Under the pieces are notes generated by a model. The model was not told the origin of the DNA, ran no database searches, and saw only the letters and a program-made list of their open reading frames with translations. From NCBI GenBank assembly GCA_038373885.1, contig JAWZYV010000674.1, positions 186,001 through 250,000 of the forward strand: DNA of 64,000 bases. The letters run 5' to 3'. The DNA comes from Cheiracanthium punctorium (Eukaryota > Arthropoda > Arachnida > Araneae > Cheiracanthiidae). Shown piece after piece: positions 13,191 through 25,755 of this stretch. Both the position numbers and the translations under genes were made by a program. Each line of letters starts with the position of its first letter. The stretch's first letter is position 1.

Positions 13191-14453
13191 CAGGGTGTCT
13201 AGTGTTAACTGTGCCCAATGGCTATTTCCTAAACCGTTAGTCAGAGACACATAGTTCTAATTGCAAAAATGCCCTAAATTGTGTAATCTATTATATCAGA
13301 AACAATCGAAATTAATAAATAAATGCCTATCAATATTACGAAACTTAAATTTTTATACGGTACCGGTCCTATCAGTTATATTTAGAAAAAAATAATTTTT
13401 ACGATTTCATGCACAATAAGAAAAAAATTCGTCTTTCTACAACCAAAATTCACCGAGTTCCAGCTGCTTAAAGTTAGAGCACTTTTCGAGCTACGTAATA
13501 GGTGTTGTATACAAAATGAATGAGAAAATTAATGTACATGGTTTTGAGATTTGTCATATTTATTAGAAATTTGATTAACTATTTTATAATTGTAGATTGC
13601 AATAAAGAAGATTAACGTTTAACTATGTGTACCCAATAAATTAACATAAAAATATAGCTTATACTGAAAATAGAATTTTTTTAGAGTTTTAAATGAACTG
13701 GTGTTAAATAACTTAAAATATAAAAAAAGAGAATAAAACACTTCATGAAATATTAAATTAGAAAATGAAACATTTTAAAGTACGAATGCGTGCATTTTAG
13801 AAGCTTAAAATAATATTACAAACCCTGTTACCGTAACATTTGTTCAAAGTAGCTTCCTTCGGCTACAATGCAAATATGCACCAGTGTAGAAAACTCTTCC
13901 TTCAGCATTACTCGGTGTAACACATCTCCACATGCTACACATACACGATTTACTCAGTCTGACTCCGGAGAGATTTTTATAGAGCCCGACTATAGCCCTC
14001 TGCTTATAGATTAGTATTCTAGAATTAGTTCTGCTTCTTTCTTTGCATTATGCCAGAAAATGATATAAAAACCTATAATTTAAAATTCCAATATTTATAT
14101 GGTCCCTTAACGGTTTACAGTAACAGGACATTTTTAAACGTGGAAAAGTGACTTAAATCAAAATGTTTGCTGCTTAATAATTCGGTGCATTTTGGTCATA
14201 GAAGGCCGAATTTTTTTGTTTTATTGTGCATGAAATTTGCATAAAGAAATTTTTTCTAAGTATAACTGATAGGACCGGGGGGACCGTATAAAAATTTAAC
14301 TTTCGTAATTTTTATAGGAATCGATTTATTGACTTCGGTTGTTTTTTACATAATAGATTATACAATTTTAATCCTTTTTGCAATTGGAGCTATGTGCCTC
14401 TGACTAACGGTTTAGGAAATAGCCATTGGGCACCGTTAGCACTGGACACCCTG
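13191..14453 (-). mobile_element. 1263-bp inverted-repeat DNA transposon, IS630/Tc1-mariner-like
   Basis: The ends are CAGGGTGTCTAGTG on the left and CACTGGACACCCTG on the right. The inverted repeats continue inward for about 250 bases; for example GGCTATTTCCTAAACCGTTA is present in both. The left end is preceded by TA, and TATA lies two bases outside the right end. The centre holds a minus-strand remnant of the transposase C-terminus (13828-13955). The CAGGGTGTCC tip, TA flank and the C-terminal protein motif together fit the IS630/Tc1-mariner group. It is internally deleted and non-autonomous. Confidence 0.8.
13828..13955 (-). pseudogene. Transposase C-terminal remnant (DDE_3/IS630-like)
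   Basis: Reading the minus strand from about 13955 to the stop codon at 13828 gives about 42 open codons, including VACGDVLHRVMLKEEF and then ICIVAEGSYFEQML before the stop. The pattern Cys-x(4-5)-Gly-x-aromatic/His-Phe-Glu near the end resembles the tail of IS630-type DDE transposases (CI..NGGHFE in many arthropod copies). That comparison is from memory. An in-frame stop lies just upstream, and no catalytic aspartates are present in what remains. It sits between the inverted repeats of the transposon at 13191-14453, in keeping with an internally deleted element. It cannot encode a working enzyme. Confidence 0.55.
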
Positions 14454-14636
14454 TGTATATATAATTTGAATAAACAATACTCACGATACCCAAAAAGTAG
14501 TGATAATCGCATAGCACTTTCGGTGAGTAACCGAGTATTCAGTGATTTACTACTAAGATGACCACCGAGTAGTAAGAAACAATCACTGAAATTACAAATG
14601 AAGAGTTTCGCACTTCTTGAAATGTATATATGTATT

Positions 14637-14805
14637 GCGTTAAGAAAAATCTACACCAAGGATATCTGCCTAGGATGGTGGTGCCTTGGACGAGGGACTT
14701 TTTGAGGGGTTCTTACACGTACTCATGTAATATCTGGAGGAAACCGCCCGAAACTCGTGCCCGTCAGATAGACAGCCGCATGGTAGGCCAGAAACCTGGA
14801 CCTTT
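14637..14805 (-). mobile_element. tRNA-derived SINE, family A, copy 2 (head lost)
   Basis: Contains the family order TATCTGCCTAGGATGG, CTTGGACGAGGGACTT, GGGGTTCTTACACG, CTGGAGGAAACCGCCCGAAA, CAGATAGACAGCCGCATGG. Read on the minus strand, this is the middle and tail. It stops before the tRNA A-box region, so it is truncated or its head is too degraded to see. The 89-codon open frame across it is a chance reading of the SINE. Confidence 0.8.
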
Positions 14806-16399
14806 TTGTAATTTTAATTTTACATTAGCTATCCCTCCTTTTTTTAAGGGTTCGCGATCGCTTCTTGAATTTGTAGTCCCAGGGACTCGTGAGACTTAAT
14901 TATTTAGAGCCATTACTTAATGTTTTGGATCCATTTCCAATAACACTAAATAAATAAATGAAAGATCTCATAAATTCAATTCAAGGACATAAAAAGGGTA
15001 TTCTCAAGTACGACTACTGTCTTTAAAAAAGCAACATTCCAAGCGTTTTTTTCTATTACACTATGCATTCTAGTGTAATGTCTTTCAAGCTGAGCATTCA
15101 ATATACCCTAACAAGACATTTGGTCTTCTGATTAGTCATCTCTTATTATTAACTTTATAAAAATTATGGATTATTAGATCATTTAAAAGCATTTATTCTC
15201 TTTGTTTTCAAATTATGCATCTGCATTATTCATTCAGATTTAATAACGCTTGAGATTATTAAATCGGTTTTAATTTAGCTTCCATACAATCGATATTTCA
15301 CCATACATAAATTTTAAATTGAGTATTTAAAAGTGTTTCATCTATCACACAAGCATGAAAGATAAAACGTCAGGCATTGATTGTTATAAAATGTAAGTAT
15401 TATTTTTAAAAATCATGTTGTAAAATAATACCCATATTGTATAGTATACAGTTTATTTTTAAACCAAAGTACAGCTTTGCCGTACAGCTTTATCCTTCTC
15501 ATTTTTTCTTTCTAAGAAAATGGAGATGAAAGCTTTCTTTATTTAGACTGTAATTTCTATATATTTCTTTTGCAAATGACTATTAAAAAGAATCTATTTC
15601 TTCCACTTTTTTGCTTCGAACAAACCCATTTAATTGCAAAAGAAATTGCATGAAATCACTTGATTTATTTTATTTTTTTTTTGGGGGGGGGGAGTCTAAT
15701 AAATGTATTTAATTTAATCAAATGTCAGCTTAAATTCTTATTTCATCGTAAATCAAGCTTCTTTTTGGGGGCTGGGTGGGTTGGACGGGGAATCCTACAG
15801 ACTGAAGTAGCCTTCAGAAACTCACAAAATTTATTATAACTAACAGGATGGCCGTGTGTCATACCGGTAAAACCCTTTATTTCATTTGCTTTTACATTAT
15901 AAAACAAGAATATTTTGCCAAATTCGCTTTCTACCGTTTCCTTAAAAGTTTCTCTACTTGTTTATGGAAGCGTAATAATGATCGGTCTCGGTGTCATATT
16001 AGTTAAAGACAAAAATAAATAAATTAAATAAAGTTGGTGAAATCACCTTAAGGCTAAAAAGTTCACGATTTTATAATGTACTAGTATCGCAACTTCCTCA
16101 TTGAAATGACAAACAATTTAACTGACAAAACTAATTATCTTACCGCAAAATATTATCTTTCGCTTTGCACGAGTCTAATAAAGAATTGCGTAAACATTTT
16201 CGAATTCATTCAATGTCACAGAATGAATCACTAGCAAAGAAACATTACATACAATTCTAAACTTTTTTATTTGTGTTTATTTATAATAAAATTTAATAAC
16301 GCGTAGATATTAGAAACGCAATTATCAAGGTTTAATACCAGTATTTATATTTTTGTTAGCTAATAACTATCTGTTTACATAATTACAGAAAGCTAAAGG

Positions 16400-16640
16400 G
16401 AAAAAATGCTCTTCGCAGAGAGATGAGTTGTTCAGCCGTGTTTTAAGCCAAGAATTTTGACTAGTTTTCTCAGATGTGAAAATCATGATCTTCCTGGCGG
16501 AGGTTTCATATGCAGATAGGAAAAAAAAAACTTGGCTTAAGCGTAGGAGAGCTGTGTCTTAGGAGCTTAGGAGTTGTGCACTACCCGCTGAGATGAATGA
16601 CGTTTGCCTTACAACATTAAGCCCCTTCTAAGACACGTAC
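16400..16640. other. Less AT-rich island, possible regulatory element
   Basis: About 240 bases of balanced composition containing a direct repeat CTTAGGAGCTTAGGAG (near 16558-16573) and, further on, an inverted partial match CTAAGACAC. No transposon ends or coding frame. Function unknown. Confidence 0.2.
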
Positions 16641-18799
16641 GGAAGTATTTTATTTTTACCTTCAACAAAAAATTTGTAATTAGTCTTTATTAAAATTAAG
16701 ACCATCTAGAAGAAAATATAATCTTGCATCTAAAGTCTTGTATACGGTCAATTTTAATGGTGGAATACGTGATATGAAACAAACCATTTGGGCTTTACAT
16801 ATACACTCACATTCCAAAATTAACAGTTCAAGCATTATAAAATGATAGTGAAAACAAAAGGTTTGTTTATTTTAATCAATTTCTGTTCAATTTAAAATAA
16901 TATCTAAGCACTTTCTTAATAAGTTATAAAACATTCAAAAAATCAATCATCAAAAATAAAGGAATGCAAATATACACCGAGTGCATGGAAATGTCTAGAA
17001 TATTAGCATTCAGCAGTGTGAAAGGAATTCTAAAAAATACCATACCTCCTTTAAAATTTCAAGTGTAGTTCAAATACACTCGTTCTAATATCGCACGCAA
17101 GAAAAAGAGTTACTTAACTTCTAAATTGTATTGAAAATAAAATATATTGCCAGATAATTGCGCATTTTGCCATTTTATGTTTAACTTAGCGAAACTGTGA
17201 CAAAATACACAAGTATAGCATTTAAGCTAAAAATAACCAGATTAAAAACTAAAACTTGCTATGACTTAAACAGCAAAGACTATCTTACACCTTTGTTTTC
17301 CCGTGTAATATAATTCAACTCTTCTCTCTCCCATACTCAACACACACAGAGGAAAAGTGAGAAGCAAAATTCGCCGCGGCAATAAATTGCATCAATCATA
17401 ATTGACTTTTTTTTTTCCCTTTTGAGAGAGTGGAAGGGGGGGGGGTAATTTTTAGTTCTGAAATACATAAAATATAGATTTATGCGAATTCATAGATTAT
17501 ACGAAAAAGTTGCAGTCTCAATTGGCGTATTTTAAAAGTTTCGTGTAAACAATCTAAAAAGTCTTCAAAATAGTAGAATGTTGATAAAACAAAACCGGTT
17601 AACTCTTAAATAAAAATAAATTTGTCAATACGTGGAGAGTTTCGAAAATCGCGAGATGTCTGAGTAAAATGATGTATATTCAATAACTGAAAACGTAATA
17701 TTGTGTCTTGACCCTACTACCGATTATTATGCTTTCATAAAATATGAATAGTTTGCAGGATACTTTATTGAAGTATGAAAATAACTCGTCATACAGCTAA
17801 TTCTTCAAAAAAAAAGAGGTATCGCTGAACGTCTCCGACGGAGACGCGGCTCTTCCATTGTATGAGGTACTGCGAAACCGCAAACTGATGGGTGATCTGC
17901 AATTATTCTTTGTTGGTGGACACCTCAAGTCGTAAAGAAGTCGTAAAACGACAGCTAACAATGGCCAATAGCACCCTGTTTTTGTGATTCTTCCGCGGAA
18001 AGGGTCAATAGGCTTTAATAGTAATTTGATAAAAAACTTGATAAACATGCTGTAATAACTTGACAAATGCAGTTGTAAAAATCTGCCTTTAAAATTACGA
18101 CCATGTACTTCAGTTTTACTGGTATTTACTGAAAAATCGGTCCACTTATGATAGAAGTCTAGTACAGACGAAATATTGCAATTACTCAATATATGGCTCG
18201 TTTAAAAACAACGATTTTAAGTAAGAACGCCACTAAAGATATAATTCCTTATAAATAACCAAAACAAATTTTAATTTACTAAATAAGCATCAGGGGAAAA
18301 GGTTACTAAGAAAGAATGTTAATGTAAGATTTTCTGAATAAAAATCTGTCTATCAATGGAATACTTTAGTAATTTGGAAAATGCCAAGCGAAGAAATTTT
18401 CAATACAACACCAACAACATGTTTAACATCGAACACTAACTCAAATATAGACTAAGGAAGAAAGAAAGAAAACTCTTAACCCTCATGCAACAGTAATTTC
18501 AATGCTAAAAATTTTATTTCGTTTCCGTTTTCATTTTTTACATAAAATTAAACAAACTAGCTTTCTATAATTAAATAAATAGCGAGACCATTTCACAAAT
18601 AACAGAGGAAAAATTCTCAAAACCACCCTAGACAAAATTAACTCAAAATCAGTAGAATTTAATCCCTTAAAAGCAAGAATCGTTTCTTTTTCTTTTTCGC
18701 AACCATTTAATCCTTACATAATCGATTCCTTTTTGCATCTTCCTTTACAGGAGTTACAGCATCACCACAAAGAATTAAACTAAAGAAATTACATTAATA

Positions 18800-19430
18800 C
18801 TACACAAGACCGGCCCACGTTCGTTCACCTAGCGAATGGCGTATCCAAGAAACAAAGAAGTTGGAAATCCTTGCTTTAAATGCATTAAAAAAACATTCAA
18901 AAGGCAGCTCAGGTAATCCCTCTCTAAAATTATGCGATCACTGGAAAGAGGATTAGGGCGAAGACTGCTTGATCATAGCAGATAAGATCTCGGTCACGAG
19001 CTTTCAAAGTCGGGCTAATCTTTTCTCAGATATGCTATGATCACAATAGCACGCGGCAACATTAAGATCAGATTTCACAGAAATTTTTGAAAGGATTGGA
19101 CATTTTGCGAAGGCGAGACTAATCCCGCGGCGCCGACATAAAACCGAAGATTCGATATGGGGAGGGAAGATGGCTTGGGAAGGATTGTTCCCCAAGAGTT
19201 GCAAAATCGACAGATTAGACAACGAAGAAAATCCATGCTTTTGCACAGGGTTGAACACGTTCTCTAATCCGATAAAAGACAAGAGTCTCCCCGTGTTCCG
19301 AAGACAACACCAAAAATACGCGTGAATGTCGAGCAAGACAATTAAATACATTTTAGTCGGATCCAAGGACGAAGGTAAAATCTCTGCATTCGGCTTAAGA
19401 CGGAGAAAAGCAATTAGCAATGAAAGATTT
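18800..19430. other. Longest less AT-rich island in the left half, nature unknown
   Basis: About 630 bases with clearly higher GC than the flanks and almost no homopolymer runs. It includes the GC-rich string CCCGCGGCGCCGACAT and several GATC-containing words. The minus strand is open for 138 codons (19004-19420), but the translation shows no domain, no codon-like periodicity I can see, and it ends without a recognisable splice pattern. It could be a conserved non-coding element, an old unrecognised repeat, or an exon of a lineage-specific gene. I cannot separate these from sequence alone. Confidence 0.25.
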
Positions 19431-21457
19431 TGAAATATTCCTAAATGAGAAGGAAAATGAAAGCTTACACACTATATCGAGAATCCGGGAATTCATTAGA
19501 GGATGAAAAATATTTGTTAAATAAATGTAAGAATGGAAAGTAATTCAGATAGATCATTCAGATATTTGAACTTCTTAAAATTAGCTCTAAAATTAAAAAA
19601 AAATATTCAAAAGGATTTTTAACTTTCGCCAATTCTAGTACGTTGCCATGACAATAAATAAAACTGAAACCCTCTCTAAAAATAGAAAAACGAAGGATCT
19701 AAAATGTCACGTACCCCTCCCCCGTCCCTTCTTCTATCCCCACCCCTCAGTTATGTTATTGAGCTATACTACATTAATATTTGCTTTGCATAGCAATTTG
19801 TGTGATTTCTAAACAATCTTGTATCAGTTTGAAATTTGTTAAAAGGCCAAATGCACATGCAGTTTAAATAATATTGAGCCTTTCCTTTATACATACACCT
19901 CTCTCTATATATACACATATGTACTGCAATAGTGATATATTCCGTTTCAAATTTATCAGCACAGTATAAAAGTCATTACAAGGCCTTTACACAAACAGAG
20001 AGACCCACGACCGCTTTTCAAGAAACAAGAGTCAATTTCATATTGGCTTTGGAAAATTAAAAATAACGATCAAGTATGTGAATGTTAAACTAACTAATTT
20101 GCTATATACAAGAGAAAATCATTCTTTGTTGGAAATTCGATTAAACATATCATTCAAATTTCCTTTTAAATTAAATAATGCTATTTGAAAGACAGTAGTT
20201 TAAATCCATCATTTACTGGTCGTTAGAAAATATTCACTTTCTTCTTTTGAGAAAATGATGTTCTACCTTATTAATGTACCCCGAAAAGTATATATAGAAA
20301 ATGCAGACAAAAAATATTTGAACTCATAATTTAGTTTTCCATAATACAAATACACAGTTACTAACTGTTTTTACTCTTGCCAAAATAGCAATTAATTAAC
20401 GTCGATTTAATCACCAAGCAGTGCTTTGATGGCTGAATACACGAAAAAGTAATAGGCTTTAATGAAGTAATATTATTTAAATTTTTCCATAGTTCAAATA
20501 GGTTTTTGTTGTATTTTCTCTTTTTTGTGGGGGGAGTTAAATCTGGCATTAACGGGTTCATTTAAAAGCCCTCTAATTATAACACTACAAAGAGTCGCTA
20601 TAAATAAATAAAAAAATCCGTATCTTTTGACTGTTGCATCAAAACATTTTTAATATAATCTTTTCAAAATTCTTTATGCGAATGAGGATGACAAACTGAT
20701 GCTGAAGAAATAAAAATACTTAAATTACGTCAAATCTGGAATAACGGACATGTAGATGCATTCTTAGCGGATAATCTATTGACATTATAGCAGGTAATTG
20801 TATTTTTTCGACGTTTCACATCGAAGATTTTCTCAACAGATCAAAGCAAAAGATAATAACTGTGATTAGAAACTAGCCTTTCATCTGATAAACAGCTTTG
20901 TATGACCCAAACAATTTACACGTTTCATATTTTTATCTATTAATGAAACTATTTCCTTTTCGTAAAGTCTCGTTACTTATTTAAAAGAAATTTCGTTTTC
21001 AACACTTCCCAACAAAATTGAAGAGTTAATGATTTCGGTTTGCTTGTCTGTATGTCTCTCCGTGCTCTAATTGCCGTGAAGATGAATCGAAACTTACAAA
21101 ATATTCTAAGCAATGACACAGTACACTCATTAAAATAAAAATATTTTACAAATTAAAATGTTTATCAAAGAATAAAACAAACAAAAAAACAAAGTTATTA
21201 TTTTATTTTATATTTAGAATTTGAACAACTGCGAACTGAGTAACTAAAAGGCTGAGTAATAAAAAGCAAAATTTCCTAAGTAATAAAAGAGGAAAATTCG
21301 GATTTCTTTATAATCTATTAATAAAAAAGTAACAGAATATCGTACTCAAAGAATGTTTACGGGGGGGGAGAGAGGAACTGGTATATAAGCTGATCAGCAG
21401 CTTGTTCACGGTGATAGTTCAAGTGCAAAGTTAAAGACAAAAACAACAATCACCGTT

Positions 21458-21458
<1 letters not shown>

Positions 21459-21488
<30 letters not shown>
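21459..21488. repeat. T30 homopolymer
   Basis: Thirty consecutive T. Could be the poly(A) tail of a minus-strand retroposed sequence, but no SINE or LINE body was recognised next to it. Just before it, CACGGTGATAGTT (21409-21421) and AACAATCACCGTTG (about 21443-21457) form an imperfect inverted repeat. Confidence 0.9.
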
Positions 21489-23493
21489 CTTGAAAGGTTT
21501 GCAGGTCAACAAGGTTAAACACATCAAAATACAGAAACTCATATAAGTGGAAGTCGAAACTAATAAAAGAGTAAAGTTTTCCTATGAACATACCAGTTGA
21601 GTATTTTTCACCCTCAGTGATATGATTGTTATATTTGTGAACGGAAAAATTAAGCAAGAAAATTATTTTGAAAATAAAATTGGAAATAAATTAGTAAAAT
21701 AGTACGATAGAAAATTCAAAAAGGAACAAAAAAAATCAAAAAAAGTATAAAGGTATCAAATTTGTGACTAAACGGATGAATAGAGTTTTTCCTCAATTCC
21801 TAAAAAAAGTAGTTCCATTTCCTAGAAGAGTATTATAGATACCAACATAATTTAATAATGCACTGGGAAAAAAAACACTGTCATCAGATAATGCATAAAA
21901 CAGATTTCCTAACTTTGTTCTGATAAATAATCTTGCATCGTCGTTTATTTGTTAAAAATTCAGTTTCAAATAGCAAATCTGAGATTAGTCAATCTTTCAC
22001 TTTCTTCTCTGCAATGGTCAGGCCAAGAAAAAAAGGAAGAAACTCTAGACAAAATTGTACAAGGGAACACACACAAATTGTACTTTAAACTGCAATATTA
22101 AGAACAACTTTAATAATCTCATGATTGCAATCTCAAATCAAATTAAAACAATGCTACGTATAAAAGGCATAAATGAAAAAATTTTGTTAGAAATTTTCAA
22201 TCTATTTGATGGAATGATGTACAGTAAAATCAGCTTAAAATAAATCTGTACACAAAAACCTACATAGTAACATATTTAAAAGAACTTATACAAGCGGATT
22301 AGTTAATAAGTTTCTCATAGACAAAAATCTTACTGTAGAGTTTGTCATAATATGGACATTTCATAACTTGTTTCAGTATTCGCGAAATTTGTTATATATA
22401 ATAATGTCATCGCAACACAACTTAAAAGTATATCTCAAAATCAACGAAGGGAATGATTTAATTTAGTTTCAGCACGAACAACACACAGCGATTTTTCTAA
22501 AATTTTCATAAGACTGCACGACTATTTTCGGGCAATACCGTTGAAATTTTCTGAAAGCATTAAAATGCAACAGAGGCTATACCACACCATTTTCATTAAA
22601 TGCCAAGCCATTGAACATCCAATTTTCAAATTATTGGTGAACAATTAATTGTGAAAAGAAAGCTTTAGTTAAAAATCTGTGCATCAAAATCGATAAACTT
22701 TAAAATCAAGGTGATGATTCAGAATATCGATCATCTTAAAAAGACAAAAATCAAGCGAAATTCGCAAATCGCTCTTTTCATAATTTATACGCAGATTTCG
22801 AAGTTATTGAGAAAAGGGATATATTAGATAAATCCTTGCGGAAATGAAATAAAATTAAGTCAATGTCTCTTCAAATGTTCAGAACAATTCTACAATCAGG
22901 ATGTTAAACACTGGGATAGGGGGAATCGGGACTCGTTGGACCTAGAGTCACAGTGGACCAAGCTCAATTATTTTTTAAATACTATTTTATTTCATTTTTT
23001 ATAAACAAATGCCCCTAGTAGTTGCACAAATCCTATAAAGAAACCACATGTTAAAGTGATAAGGAGCCATTTTTATTTCAGTGAGTTGTGCTTTAGCACT
23101 GATGAGTAATTTTCTGCAATCTGCTACTTTGTTTTCTAAAATTGGTTTAATTAAGATTGGAGCAGTAAACTGAATCTCTGTTATAAGGTAAATTTATTGA
23201 TTTAATACTTATTTACAATTAGTTTAGTTTCTATGATAAAGAAAAAAAAATATTACTATATTTTTTGAAATTCAAGAATATGGGGTACCTTGATCCACTC
23301 GAGTTGGGGTACATTGGACCATGGTCCATCCTACCCCAAGTAATAAAAAATAACTTTTTAGCCTTCTTTTTTTGTTTTTAATTACAATCATTACATATTA
23401 TTTTATATATGTTTCACAGTTATGTTAACACTTATTTACAGTTATTCGTTTTAAGTCAATATACACTAGTCTGAAGTATATAACAATTAAAAG

Positions 23494-23865
23494 AAAAAGC
23501 TTTGGAGAATAAAAGTTAAGCAAAGAGGTGGATCTCGAATTATTACTGATACACCAGTTACGGCAATTTTAGAAGATGAAGCAAATAAAAGGATTCAGAA
23601 GAAAAAAAAAAAGACAAGAGTCTGCAGCTTTGTTATGGAAAAAATGAAAACTTTTAAAAGAATTAGAAGAAATTAATTCTAGTAGCAGTAGTAAATTTGA
23701 TAAAGACTCAAATTATACTAAATCTATTGCCAATGAAATTGCAGATGGTTATGATATAAATAACTATTAAGTAAGAGTTGGTGAAGATGTAGTTATAAGA
23801 TTTGCTACCAAAAAAACAATTCATTGTGTAGCATTAGTGTTTATAAAACTAGATAAATCAGATTC
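23494..23865 (+). pseudogene. pogo/Tigger-type transposase C-terminal remnant, frameshifted
   Basis: The plus strand from about 23518 reads KQRGGSRIITDTPVTAILED, then EEAN-like charged residues and a poly-Lys run. The ITDTPV...LE pattern is typical of the basic region after the DDE domain in pogo/Tigger transposases (family knowledge, from memory). After an A11 tract the frame shifts by one and continues LEEINSSSSSKFDKDSNYTK. After an in-frame stop it reads VGEDVVIRFATKKTIHCVAL, which resembles the small beta-rich tail module often found in arthropod pogo-like proteins. At least one frameshift and one stop make it a pseudogene. The DDE core and DNA-binding domain are missing. Confidence 0.6.
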
Positions 23866-23868
23866 TGT

Positions 23869-23898
23869 ATATGTATGTATATATATATATATATATAA
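23869..23898. repeat. (TA)n microsatellite
   Basis: Mixed GTATATGTATG then alternating TA, inside the pogo-like element immediately after the transposase remnant. Confidence 0.9.
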
Positions 23899-25190
23899 TG
23901 AAGACAAAAGTAATATATTCTAATAAATGTTGATGAAGCAACAATCCACAAAAATGACATTCTCCTTATTCTTCCAGAGCCTCGTGTCTGCTCACAAAGT
24001 AGCAGGCTTTCCATTCACAAATCTCGTTCGGCATATTCTTTGCTAACTTCAACATATATTAAACTTTATTTTAAATTATTAATGATAAATGCCAAAGATT
24101 TTTCTTTTTCAATGTTTACTAAATAACCTTGTTCTTAGAGTCATTGATTTTTATTTTTTTACCATTCAGGATTTCTTTTGCTGATGAAAATTAATTTAAC
24201 TGGATCTACAAATCCAAAAAGTAATATGTTTCATTATAAAAAGAAAAAGTAATAATTCAATAACAATATTGGAAAATATTTATTCTCAAATATTACTCTA
24301 ACTAAAAATTTTGGTTTAGCATGGTCCAATGTGCCCCATAAGGAAACATCAATGTGTTCCATAAGGTAGAGCAAGGTACCCCAGACTTGGGTTAAGCTTG
24401 GTCCACTCTCCAAGCTTCTTTTGAAAAATAAATATAAAAAAGATTATGCACAGAATATTTTGAAAAAAATCTTGGATTTTGAGAAATGTGTAATGAGTTT
24501 TATATGGGGGGGGGGGGGAAGAGGTGTATAGTTAATTTTTTGATGAGATAAAAAATGAAAAGCAGAAAAGCGGACCGCTGTGCCCCAACTCCCCCTATAT
24601 TGATATCTTAAATTAGAAGAATAGAGTTTTAAATTCGATTTATTACACTCCATTATAATAAAAAGAAATTCTTTTGCGGATAGTAATAAATTTGTAACTA
24701 AAACAAAATCCAGCAAATGCAACTGAACACAATAAATCAAAATAGTTCATTTCTATAATGTAGCACAGTTTTTGTATTTTTAGTAAGTCAACATGAAAAT
24801 ATTAACAATATATCGTTAGTCAGGGTTCCATTGACACATCTCTTTGATAGCAATATGGTTAAAATTATTGCGATACCGCAAATTAATAACAAAATGAAAT
24901 CGCGCTTTTTGAAAAAAAAATACTGATTAAAAAAGGATTTTTTTATCTTTAAAATACCTAGTTTTTGTTCATTGAATAAGCACTCATAATTAATAACTTT
25001 CACAGAAATGTTTTATGCAAGACAGTCATATACAAAAGAAAAAAAAGAAATGCAACACTTGTCTCAATTTTAATTATTGGAAAAAAAAAAAAAGTCTAAA
25101 AGTAAAGACAAATCAAAGGAGGTATGCAAGACCATACTTTTAAAATTAAATCATCATTCATTGATATGGCTTTACGTCTATCCTTAGCTG

Positions 25191-25262
25191 AAGTAGGACC
25201 CCTTAAAAAGACTTCGTCCAAGGCATCATCCCCTTATGCAGGTAACTTTTGCCTTAATCAAC
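25191..25262 (+). mobile_element. SINE family A, 3' fragment, copy 3
   Basis: Reads TAGGACCCCTTAAAAAGACT, then TCGTCCAAGGCATC, then TGCAGGTAACTTTTGCCTTA. This is the family A tail in plus orientation (compare 40921-41015). Upstream homology fades, so it is 5' truncated or decayed. Confidence 0.7.
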
Positions 25263-25420
25263 AAAGCCGGCTAAACACTTCTACTCAACTTTTCAACACT
25301 TTCGCAGAGTAAAAAATTGGGAGAGATATACTCATAAGTACGTGGTTTAGAGTACTTATGAATATATCTCTAGTATCAGGTGATTTACTTTTTTATGTAC
25401 ATTTATCGTATACCTATCAT

Positions 25421-25617
25421 CAGGGGGCGTAGCCAGGGGGGGGATATCGGGATATATCCCCCCCCCAAAATTTTTGGATTAGTGATGAATTCCGTCTATT
25501 TATACACATATAAGTTCATATCCTCCCCGAAAAATTTTCCAGGAGCATATCCCCCACCCCCGAAAAATTTTCCAGGCGCATATTCCCTCCTGAAAAATTT
25601 TCCTGGCTACGCGCATG
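25421..25617. mobile_element. 197-bp hAT MITE with perfect 8-bp target duplication, family H
   Basis: Ends CAGGGGGCGTAGCCAGG and, inverted, CATGCGCGTAGCCAGGA. It is flanked on both sides by CCTATCAT (25413-25420 and 25618-25625). The same terminal motif CAGGGGCGTAGCCAG is present in the element at 42172-42340. The interior contains a C-run palindrome and about three tandem copies of a roughly 35-bp unit with core GAAAAATTTTCC (about 25528-25605). Non-coding. The 93-codon open frame across it is a chance reading rich in Pro and Lys. Confidence 0.92.
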
Positions 25618-25755
25618 CCTATCATAAAATGTCGAAACATATCTCCACTAAAGTTAGGTAGCCGGTGGATTACGTATTTTGAGTCAGTTCATCACCTAGA
25701 AAATATAGTGTAAAATATGTGTTAAATATTTCTGCTCAATAAGGGGTCCGTTTAA

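Larger units (their letters stand above)
14900..22900. other. AT-rich non-coding stretch with scattered islands
   Basis: Mostly unique AT-rich DNA. No transposon with recognisable ends was found. It includes a perfect small hairpin (15055-15079: ATTACACTA and its complement around a 7-base loop), poly(G) runs at 15683-15692 and 17436-17445, a T30 tract at 21459-21488, and less AT-rich islands at 16400-16640, 17806-18120 and 18800-19430. The longer reading frames at 17797-18189 and 19004-19420 (minus) are discussed among the rejected items. Confidence 0.5.
22919..24595 (+). mobile_element. Degenerate pogo/Tigger-like DNA transposon, 1677 bp, TA duplication
   Basis: The left end GGGGGGAATCGGGACTC is matched by the inverted right end GGGGGAGTTGGGGCAC, and both are flanked by TA (22917-22918 and 24596-24597). 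Subterminal blocks recur: AGTGGACCAAGCT near the left end and its complement near 24401, and GGGGTAC-plus-TGGACCATG-type words at about 23283-23325 and inverted at 24312-24385. The interior holds a frameshifted remnant of a pogo-type transposase C-terminus on the plus strand (23494-23865). With only 1.7 kb and no catalytic core, it is a deleted, non-autonomous copy. A G13 run (24506-24518) interrupts the 3' part. Confidence 0.75.

Noticed and set aside
17797..18189. 130-codon open frame on the minus strand
   Set aside because: Second longest frame, but the translation has no recognised domain. It spans a boundary between a less AT-rich island and AT-rich DNA, and there is no splice or promoter context that favours it. 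Kept only as part of the non-coding stretch.
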